NCBI GenBank assembly: GCA_023428035.1
Contig: JAEYZO010000702.1
Span: 1 to 6,969, forward strand
Length of the DNA stretch: 6,969 bases
From: Pseudomonadota bacterium
Lineage (GTDB): Bacteria > Myxococcota_A > Polyangia > Polyangiales > Ga0077539
Reading direction: 5' to 3'
A program made the translations under genes and the position numbers. Positions 1 through 5,519 of the stretch are shown piece by piece. Below the pieces are notes generated by a model, which was not told the DNA's origin, searched no databases, and saw nothing but the letters and a program-made list of their open reading frames with translations. Each line of letters starts with the position of its first letter. Position 1 is the stretch's first letter.

Positions 1-5
1 CCCCG

Positions 6-18
6 CCCCCCCCCCCCC
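6..18. repeat. Homopolymer tract of 13 C
   Basis: Thirteen consecutive C residues (G on the minus strand), with four more C separated by a single G at the window edge. The tract lies just past the stop codon of the EEP-family gene. On the minus strand it could contribute to G-rich secondary structure. Long mononucleotide runs are also prone to length variation and to sequencing error, so the exact count may not be reliable. Confidence 0.9.
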
Positions 19-35
19 GCGCGCTCCACGCGCGC
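19..35 (-). terminator. Small GC hairpin at the end of the EEP gene
   Basis: The arms 19-24 and 30-35 (gcgcgc each) are inverted repeats around a 5-base loop, and the last base of the EEP stop codon falls inside the stem. On the transcribed strand the hairpin is followed by a G run, not the U run of a standard intrinsic terminator. It may slow or end transcription, but alternating GC stretches are common at this base composition, so its function is uncertain. Confidence 0.25.
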
Positions 36-1045
36 TACGAGAACTCAGCGATCAACGCCGCGTGATCCGACGCGACCTCTTCGCGGCCCTCGACGCCGCT
101 GTCGCGCAGCTCCTCGTTCAGCGCCCGCGCGGTCTTGAAGCGCCTCCACAGCGAGCGGCTCACCAGCACGTGGTCGATCTGCTGCGCGTCGCCCCTATGG
201 ATGATCGTGAAGCGCGACTCCCGCGGGATCGCCTTGGCGCAGTGGTGCAGCACCCCAGACTCCAGCGCCGTCACCGCGTCGAGGTCGGTGTTCCTCCCGC
301 GCGGCGCGTCGGCCACCGTGCCCGCGATCGAGCGCACCACCAGGGAGTCGGGGCCGTCGTTGAAATCCCCCAGCACCGCGAGCTGCGCGCGGCTGTCGCG
401 CATCAACCTCGCGTCGACCCGCGACCGCACGAAGAGCGCCTCGGCCATGCGCGCCACCAGCGAGCGCGCCGCGCCCTCCGCCGCCGCGTAGTGACCCTCC
501 TCCGCGATAGGGTCGCCCGCCTCGTCGAGCTTCGGGATCGGCCGCGCGCTCTTGAGGTGCAGCACCATCACCGCCAGCGCGCTCCCATCGGGGAGCGTGA
601 GGTCGACCTCCAGCACGCCCCTGCGCGAGCTCAGCCGCGAGGTGAAGGGCCGCGCGTCGCCCTCCGCGAACGAAGGGAAGGTCAGCTCCCCCGCGCCGTG
701 CGTCTCGGACCCAGTGATCGGAAAGCGCGACAGCACCCCGCACGCGATGCCCCGCGAATCGGCCACCCCCGCCACCGCGGGCAGGTACCCGCTCCCCGGC
801 AGGAGGTCGCGCAGCGCGTCGAGCACGTGCGCGCCTTCGACCTCTTGAAAGGCCACCACGTCGGCGTCCATGCGGGCGACCACCGTGGCCACGGCCTCGA
901 GCTTGCGCTGGAAGAGCGTGCGCGCGCGGCGTCGCGCCCAGATCCCGAAGCCCTCGCGGTCGAGCTGCCCGATCACGTGGGGCACCGCGTCGTCGAAGAA
1001 ATCCCGGCAGTTGAAGGTCCCGATCCGGAACGTCACGCCCCCCAC
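35..1045 (-). CDS. Endonuclease/exonuclease/phosphatase (EEP) family protein
   Basis: This 336-residue protein has the full motif set of the metal-dependent EEP fold (DNase I / exonuclease III / inositol-phosphatase superfamily). Visible motifs are FNCRDFFD with Asn12, FQEVE with Glu68, HLKS with His163, LGDFND with Asp227 and Asn229, IDHVLVS with Asp291-His292, and SDHAAL with Asp327-His328. These residues build the divalent-metal site and catalytic His/Asp pair, so the enzyme should hydrolyse a phosphodiester or phosphomonoester; the substrate cannot be read from sequence. There is no signal peptide or membrane segment, so it is probably cytoplasmic. The first codon is GTG (1045), and a second in-frame GTG at 1036 is also possible; neither has a strong ribosome binding site. 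It lies 16 bp after proA on the same strand and is probably cotranscribed, though no pathway link to proline synthesis is known to me. Confidence 0.88.
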   Translation of the reverse strand: MGGVTFRIGTFNCRDFFDDAVPHVIGQLDREGFGIWARRRARTLFQRKLEAVATVVARMDADVVAFQEVEGAHVLDALRDLLPGSGYLPAVAGVADSRGIACGVLSRFPITGSETHGAGELTFPSFAEGDARPFTSRLSSRRGVLEVDLTLPDGSALAVMVLHLKSARPIPKLDEAGDPIAEEGHYAAAEGAARSLVARMAEALFVRSRVDARLMRDSRAQLAVLGDFNDGPDSLVVRSIAGTVADAPRGRNTDLDAVTALESGVLHHCAKAIPRESRFTIIHRGDAQQIDHVLVSRSLWRRFKTARALNEELRDSGVEGREEVASDHAALIAEFS

Positions 1046-1061
1046 CTTACCCGATGGGCGC

Positions 1062-2315
1062 TCAAACCCTCACCTGACCTGCGCCCCGCACCACGAACTT
1101 CTCCGCCGTGAGCTCCGCCGCCGACATCGGCCCCCAGGCGTGCATCCTCGTGGTCGAGATCCCGATCTCGGCCCCGAGACCCAATTGCCCGCCGTCGTTG
1201 AAGCGCGTCGAGGCGTTCCACAAGACGCACGAGGCCTCGACCTCGCGCAGGAACCGCTCCCCCACCTCAGCGTCTTCAGTCACCACCGACGCCGTGTGAC
1301 CCGTGCCGTGCTCCGCGATGTGCGCGAGCGCCTCGTCGAGCCCGCCCACCAGCTTCACCGCGAGGGTCAACCCGAGGAACTCCCTGTCCCAGTCGGCCTC
1401 CACCGCGGGCACGGCGGGCGCCCCCGCCGCGCGCAGCAGCTCGACCGCCCCGGGCCCCGCGCGGAGCTCCACCCCAGCCTCGACCAGGCTCCGCCCCAGC
1501 GCCGGCAGCACCCGCTCCGCCGCCCCGCGGTGCACCAGAAGCGTCTCCATCGCGTTGCACACCCCCGGCCGCGACACCTTCGCGTTCAGCGCGATCGCCT
1601 CGGCCATCGCCGGGTCGGCCGCCGCGTCGACGTAGACGTGACACACCCCCTGCCCGTGGCGCACCACCGGCACCTTCGCGTGCGCGTCGACGAAGGCCAT
1701 CAGCGCGTCGCCCCCGCGCGGGATCAACAGATCGACCTTGCCCACCGCCCCCATGAGCTCGGCCACGCGCGCGCGGTCGAGGTCCGTCACCAGCGTCACC
1801 GCGTCGACGGGCAGCCCCGCGCTCGACAGCCCCTCACGCACCGCCTCGGCGAGGGCCGTGTTGCTCCGGATCGCCTCGCTCCCGCCGCGCAGCACCGCCG
1901 CGTTGCCCGAGCGCAGGGTCAGCGACGCCGCCTCCACCGTCACGTTGGGCCGCGCCTCGTAGACCACCGCGATCACCCCCAGCGGAACCCGGCGCTTGTA
2001 GACCCGCAGCCCGTTGGGGCGCTCCTGCACGAAGCGCTCGACCTCGAGGGGGTCGGGCATCGCGCGCACCTCGGCGAGGGCCTTGAGCATCGCGTCGAAG
2101 CGCGCGGGGGTGAGCGCGAGGCGGTCGAGCATCGCGGGGGAGAGCGCGGTGGCGGCCGCGAGGTCGGCCGCGTTGGCCGAGAGCACGGCGTCGCGCCGAG
2201 ACGAGAGCGAAGAAGCGATGGCGTCGAGGGCATCGTCACGGCGGGGGCGCGGCAGGCGCGAGAGGGCTCGCTGGGCCTCGCGCGCGCGACGGAGGGTGTC
2301 GTCGATGGTGCTCAT
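1062..2315 (-). CDS. proA: Gamma-glutamyl phosphate reductase (proline biosynthesis)
   Basis: ProA reduces L-glutamyl-5-phosphate with NADPH to glutamate-5-semialdehyde, the second step of proline synthesis, in the cytoplasm. At 417 residues it has the usual family length. The family landmarks are present in order: VPLGVIAVVYEARPNVT (about 110-126), SGNAAVLRGGSEA (136-148), DLLIPRGG (195-202), the catalytic cysteine Cys253 in RPGVCNAMETLLVH, and the C-terminal NASTRFNDGG and GLGAEIGIST (about 367-388). All key residues look intact. The ATG at 2315 gives the expected N-terminus, but no Shine-Dalgarno sequence is visible upstream (the sequence before it is C-rich). Its usual partner proB (glutamate 5-kinase) is not in the window and there is no kinase domain fused to it. 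A GNAT gene diverges from its 5' end. Confidence 0.97.
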   Translation of the reverse strand: MSTIDDTLRRAREAQRALSRLPRPRRDDALDAIASSLSSRRDAVLSANAADLAAATALSPAMLDRLALTPARFDAMLKALAEVRAMPDPLEVERFVQERPNGLRVYKRRVPLGVIAVVYEARPNVTVEAASLTLRSGNAAVLRGGSEAIRSNTALAEAVREGLSSAGLPVDAVTLVTDLDRARVAELMGAVGKVDLLIPRGGDALMAFVDAHAKVPVVRHGQGVCHVYVDAAADPAMAEAIALNAKVSRPGVCNAMETLLVHRGAAERVLPALGRSLVEAGVELRAGPGAVELLRAAGAPAVPAVEADWDREFLGLTLAVKLVGGLDEALAHIAEHGTGHTASVVTEDAEVGERFLREVEASCVLWNASTRFNDGGQLGLGAEIGISTTRMHAWGPMSAAELTAEKFVVRGAGQVRV

Positions 2316-2346
2316 GGCTGCGGGGGGTCGTGACGTCTACCAGATC

Positions 2347-2350
2347 GAGG
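2347..2350 (+). promoter_or_regulatory. Candidate ribosome binding site for the GNAT gene
   Basis: GAGG at 2347-2350, inside the longer gaggggcgg, lies 5 bases before the in-frame GTG at 2356. A competing GGAGG at 2291-2295 lies 9 bases before an in-frame ATG at 2305, but that one is inside the proA coding region and could be chance. The 2347 site supports a start that does not overlap proA. Confidence 0.4.
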
Positions 2351-2355
2351 GGCGG

Positions 2356-3081
2356 GTGATATCGTCGCCGCCCCCAGTGGCCACCACCGACGACCCCGCG
2401 ACCCCCGACGAAGCGCCCGCGCAGCACCCTCCCGGGCCCGTGCTCAAGGTGCGGCGCATCCACCGGCGAGACCTGAACCGGGTGTGGGAGTTCCTGAAGC
2501 TGTGCTTTCGGCGGGTGCACGCCGAGACGCTGGAGTACCAGCGGCCGCGCTCGAAGAAGCGCTTCATGGAGACCTACGAAGAGGAGGGCGTCGAGCAGCT
2601 CGTCTTCGAGGCCGCGGAGCCCGACGGCAGCGCCGAGGTCGTGGGCTACGCCGAGTGCGCCTTCGAGATCAGCGGCTCGGACAACTGGATGAACGAGAGC
2701 TTCTTCACCCGCCGCGACATGCGGCCGATGTTCGTCGAGGAGCTCGCGGTGCACCCCGACTACCACGGCCAGGGCGTCGGGAGCTTCATCCTCGAGCAGC
2801 TCGAGCACCTCGCCAAGGTGCGCGGCTCGACCCACCTCGTGCTCGAGGTCGCGGAGAACAACTCCCGCGCGCTGCGGTTCTACCGCCGCCGGCACTTTCA
2901 GAAGCTCGACGCCGCGATCTTCATGGCCAAGCGCGTCGCCAACGCCGAGGAGCTGCTGCCCCCGCGGCCGCTCAAGGCCCGCCCCGCGCGAGGGAGGCGC
3001 AAGCGCAAGGCCGCCCCCGACGTGGCCGTCGCTCCCCCCGCGCCCACCCCCGACGCGGCGGACCCCGACCCCGAGGGCTGA
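2356..3081 (+). CDS. GNAT-family N-acetyltransferase
   Basis: With the GTG start at 2356 this is a 241-residue protein. Residues 1-28 are a Pro/Ala/Thr-rich tail. The GNAT fold covers about 30-193: motif A is at about 127-150 (VEELAVHPDYHGQGVG, the acetyl-CoA pyrophosphate loop) and motif B is at about 160-180 (LVLEVAENNSRALRFYRRR). It should transfer an acetyl group from acetyl-CoA to an amine, but the substrate is not predictable. After the fold comes a basic stretch (about 207-218, RARGRRKRK type) and an Ala/Pro/Asp-rich end, an uncommon extension that might bind nucleic acid or a partner. Alternative starts are ATG 2305 (258 aa, overlapping proA by 11 bp), ATG 2314 and GTG 2377. Codons before about 2377 show more A/T third bases (gct, ggt, cgt, ata, cca) than the rest, which argues against the longest forms. 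It is the only plus-strand gene, divergent from proA and convergent with the hybrid kinase. Confidence 0.85.
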   Translation: MISSPPPVATTDDPATPDEAPAQHPPGPVLKVRRIHRRDLNRVWEFLKLCFRRVHAETLEYQRPRSKKRFMETYEEEGVEQLVFEAAEPDGSAEVVGYAECAFEISGSDNWMNESFFTRRDMRPMFVEELAVHPDYHGQGVGSFILEQLEHLAKVRGSTHLVLEVAENNSRALRFYRRRHFQKLDAAIFMAKRVANAEELLPPRPLKARPARGRRKRKAAPDVAVAPPAPTPDAADPDPEG

Positions 3082-3091
3082 GCGCTCAGCC
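3076..3091. repeat. Perfect 16-bp palindrome holding both convergent stop codons
   Basis: The sequence ggctgagcgctcagcc is its own reverse complement. The GNAT stop (TGA, 3079-3081) and the hybrid kinase stop (TGA on the minus strand, 3088-3086) sit symmetrically in its two arms. The symmetry continues outward for three more pairs (3072-3074 with 3093-3095) after one mismatch. In RNA from either strand it can form a GC-rich hairpin and might act as a bidirectional terminator, although there is no U tract on either side. Confidence 0.8.
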
Positions 3092-4999
3092 GTCGAGCGC
3101 GTCGCGCACCGCGCGGGCGAGGCCCTCGACGGTGAAGGGCTTGGTGACCAGCGGCACGCCGTCGATGTCCACGGGCCCGTCGGTGTAGCCCGACATGAAC
3201 ACCACCCGGGCCGCGGGCCGCAGCGGGCGCAGGCGCTGCACCAGCTCGCGGCCGCCCATGTGCGGCATCACCACGTCGCTGAGCATCAGGTGGATCGGGC
3301 CCGCGTGGCGCTCGGCCAGGAGCAGCGCCTCGCCCGCGTTGCGCGCGGGCAGCACGCGGTAGCCGTGGCGCCTCAGGATCTCCTGCGCGAGCGCGCGCAC
3401 GCCGTCGTCGTCCTCGACCAGGAGCACGGTCTCGTCGCCGCCGCGGGTGACCTCCTCGGCCCGCGCCGCGGTCGCCTCGGGCAGCGCGTCGGCCGAGGCC
3501 GCGAGCGCGATGGTGAAGGTCGCCCCCTCGCCGGGCTCGCTCTCGACGGTGACCTCGCCGCCGAAGCTCGACACGATGCCGTACACCGTCGCGAGCCCCA
3601 GGCCCGTGCCGCGGCCGACCTCCTTGGTGGTGAAGAAGGGCTCGAAGACGTGCGCGAGCACCTCGGGCTCCATCCCCTTGCCGGTGTCGCTCACCCGGAG
3701 CACCGCGCGCTCGCCCTCGGCGTGGGTCTCGACGCTGAGCCGCCCGCCCTCGGGCATCGCGTCGCGGGCGTTCACCGCGAGGTTCATCACCACCTGCTCG
3801 ACCTGCCCGGCGTCGCCGCGCACCGGGGGCAGCGCCGGGTCGAGGCGGGTGAGTAGCTCGACGTCCTCGCCCAGGAGGCGCCGGAGCATGGTCTCCATCT
3901 CGCGGATGATCGCGTTGAGGTCGACCGTGGTGAGCCTCGCCGCGTGCCGCCGCGAGAAGGTGAGGAGCTGTCGGGTGAGGTTCGCCGCGCGCCTCGACGC
4001 CGCGGAGATCTCCTCGAGGGGCTCGCGCAGCATGTCGTCGTCGGGGATGTCCCTCAGCGAGAGCGCGGCGTAGTTGCCGATGATCGACAGGAGGTTGTTG
4101 AAGTCGTGCGCCACCCCCCCCGCGAGGCGGCCCATGGCCTCCATCTTCTGCGCGTGGAGGAACTGCTCCTGGGTGCGGCGCAGGGCCTCCTCGGTGTTCT
4201 TCTTCGTGGTGATGTCGCGCCAGAGGAGCACGCCCCCCGCGGGGCTGCCCGACTCGTCCTTGAGGGGCGTGCCGTTACAGCTCACCCAGCGCCCGTCGGG
4301 CACCACGTCGTTCTTCACGAAGAGCTCCAGGTCCCGGGTCTCCTCGCCGCGCAGCGCGCGCACGATGGGCATGAGCTCCTCGGGCAGGTGCGTCACCCCG
4401 TCGGGCAGGAACACCCCGTAGACCTCCGGCCAGCGCAGCGCCGAGACGCCCTCTCTGGGCCGGCCGAAGAGCCGCGCCGCCGCGGGGTTGAACACCCGCA
4501 CGCCCCCGTCGGCGTCGACCACCACCAGGGCGTCGGCGAGGCTCTCGAGCACGCTCGTGAGGATCCGTGTCTGCGCGCGCAGGGCCTCGCGGTCGCGCCG
4601 CCGCTCGCGCCGCACCTCGGCCTCGCGGAGCTCCCTCTCGATGGCCGGGGCGAGGCGCTTGAGGTTGCCCTTGAAGATGTAGTCGTGGGCGCCGGCGCGC
4701 ATGGCCTCGACGCCGACCTCCTCGCCCATCGCGCCCGACACGATCACGAAGGGCTCGTCGCGCTCGGCGCGGCGAAAGCGCGCCAGGGCGTCGAGGGCCG
4801 TGAAGGACCCGAGGTGAAAATCCGAGATCACCAGGTCGAAGGGCTCGGCGAGGGCCGACTCGAAGTCATCGAGGCTGTCGACCCTGCGCCCCGCGAGGGC
4901 GTAGCCCGCGCCCGCGAGGTGGTACCGGAGGATGATGGCGTCGTCCTCGCTGTCTTCGACGAGGAGAGCGTTGAGCGTCTTGCCCTTCGGCGTCACCAC
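3086..4999 (-). CDS. Hybrid histidine kinase, REC-PAS-HisKA-HATPase-REC
   Basis: This 637-residue protein is a kinase with a receiver domain at each end. REC1 (about 8-125) has acidic residues Glu15/Asp16, phospho-acceptor Asp60, Ser88 and Lys110. A charged, probably coiled-coil linker (about 120-145) leads to a PAS domain (about 146-268). HisKA holds the phospho-histidine His298 in GGVAHDFNN. The ATPase domain has Asn410 (N box), the G1 box at 437-443 (SDTGKGM), the F box FEPFFTTK (452-459) and the G2 box GRGTGLGLA. REC2 (about 523-635) has Glu529/Asp530, Asp575, Ser603 and Lys620. Every catalytic residue is present. No membrane segment is seen, so it is probably cytoplasmic, receiving a signal through REC1 and the PAS domain and passing phosphate from His298 to Asp575. 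The start is GTG 4999 or the adjacent GTG 4996, both behind a good GGAGG. It lies 70 bp after the response regulator gene and probably in the same operon. Confidence 0.95.
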   Translation of the reverse strand: MVTPKGKTLNALLVEDSEDDAIILRYHLAGAGYALAGRRVDSLDDFESALAEPFDLVISDFHLGSFTALDALARFRRAERDEPFVIVSGAMGEEVGVEAMRAGAHDYIFKGNLKRLAPAIERELREAEVRRERRRDREALRAQTRILTSVLESLADALVVVDADGGVRVFNPAAARLFGRPREGVSALRWPEVYGVFLPDGVTHLPEELMPIVRALRGEETRDLELFVKNDVVPDGRWVSCNGTPLKDESGSPAGGVLLWRDITTKKNTEEALRRTQEQFLHAQKMEAMGRLAGGVAHDFNNLLSIIGNYAALSLRDIPDDDMLREPLEEISAASRRAANLTRQLLTFSRRHAARLTTVDLNAIIREMETMLRRLLGEDVELLTRLDPALPPVRGDAGQVEQVVMNLAVNARDAMPEGGRLSVETHAEGERAVLRVSDTGKGMEPEVLAHVFEPFFTTKEVGRGTGLGLATVYGIVSSFGGEVTVESEPGEGATFTIALAASADALPEATAARAEEVTRGGDETVLLVEDDDGVRALAQEILRRHGYRVLPARNAGEALLLAERHAGPIHLMLSDVVMPHMGGRELVQRLRPLRPAARVVFMSGYTDGPVDIDGVPLVTKPFTVEGLARAVRDALDG

Positions 5000-5004
5000 C
5001 TGCG

Positions 5005-5009
5005 CCTCC
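5005..5009 (-). promoter_or_regulatory. Ribosome binding site of the hybrid kinase
   Basis: GGAGG on the minus strand (cctcc at 5005-5009) stands 5 bases before the first GTG (4999) and 8 bases before the second GTG (4996). It supports a GTG start here and leaves the choice between the two neighbouring codons open. Confidence 0.7.
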
Positions 5010-5069
5010 GCGCCGCCGGCGAGGCCGCGCCCCCCAGGTCTTACCCCAACCAGCGCCGCCGCGCGCGGG

Positions 5070-5519
5070 TCAGCCGCCGGGCAGCGCGACGATCTCGAAC
5101 CAGTACTCGCCGATGGTCTTCATCGTCGACACGAGCTGCGCGAAGGTCACGGGCTTCACGATGTACGAGTTGGCCCCGAGGTCGTAGGTCGAGAGCACGT
5201 CCTGCTCGGCCTTCGAGGTGGTCAAGACGATCACCGGGATGCGCCGCAGCTCGGGGTCGGCCTTCATCTCCCGGAGCGCCTCGCGACCGTCCTTCCGTGG
5301 CATGTTGAGGTCGAGCAGGATCAGGCCCGGCCGCGGCGAGCTCGCCGGGTCGGCGTAGTCCCCACGGCGCAGGAGGTAGTCCATGAGCTCCTCGCCGTCG
5401 ACGACGAAGCGCAGGTCGTTGGCGAGGCGGCTGCTCTCCAGCGCCGACCGCGCCATCATCCGGTCGTCTTCGTCGTCGTCGGCCATCAGCAGGGTGATGG
5501 CTTTGTGCCCGTCGCTCAT
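5070..5519 (-). CDS. Single-domain response regulator, Rcp1/CheY-like
   Basis: This 149-residue protein consists of one receiver domain with no output domain. It has the acidic pocket in ADDDEDD (Asp14-Asp16), phospho-acceptor Asp70 in LLDLNMPRKDG, Thr100-Thr101, and Lys122 in YIVKPV. The text LNMPRKDGRE, RRIPVIVLTTS, LGANSYIVKPV and a C-terminal IGEYWFEIVALP closely resembles the Rcp1-type regulators that partner phytochrome-like kinases in cyanobacteria and many other bacteria. It should take phosphate from the kinase encoded just upstream and act by protein contact or as a phosphorelay shuttle. The ATG at 5519 overlaps the kinase stop codon (ATGA) and has a strong GGAGG 6 bases upstream, so translation is probably coupled. 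A longer in-frame reading from 5615 lies inside the kinase gene and is rejected. Confidence 0.95.
   Translation of the reverse strand: MSDGHKAITLLMADDDEDDRMMARSALESSRLANDLRFVVDGEELMDYLLRRGDYADPASSPRPGLILLDLNMPRKDGREALREMKADPELRRIPVIVLTTSKAEQDVLSTYDLGANSYIVKPVTFAQLVSTMKTIGEYWFEIVALPGG

Noticed and set aside
62..1111. Long plus-strand open frame antisense to the EEP gene
   Set aside because: Its translation is Arg/His/Pro-rich without any recognisable domain, while the opposite strand carries a complete EEP motif set. Long antisense frames are expected in GC-rich DNA.
2014..2304. N-terminal extension of the GNAT gene back to 2014
   Set aside because: This part lies entirely antisense to proA and is Ser/Arg/Ala-rich low complexity; the GNAT fold begins only after about 2440.
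1062..2315. Bifunctional P5C synthase (ProB-ProA fusion)
   Set aside because: The frame has the length of ProA alone and lacks an amino-acid kinase domain; upstream is the divergent GNAT gene.
870..2333. 487-codon plus-strand open frame antisense to proA
   Set aside because: Low-complexity Arg/His/Pro/Ala translation with no motifs; proA on the other strand is unambiguous.
3944..5308. 454-codon plus-strand open frame antisense to the hybrid kinase and response regulator
   Set aside because: It spans two well-supported genes on the opposite strand, has shadow-type composition and no domain.
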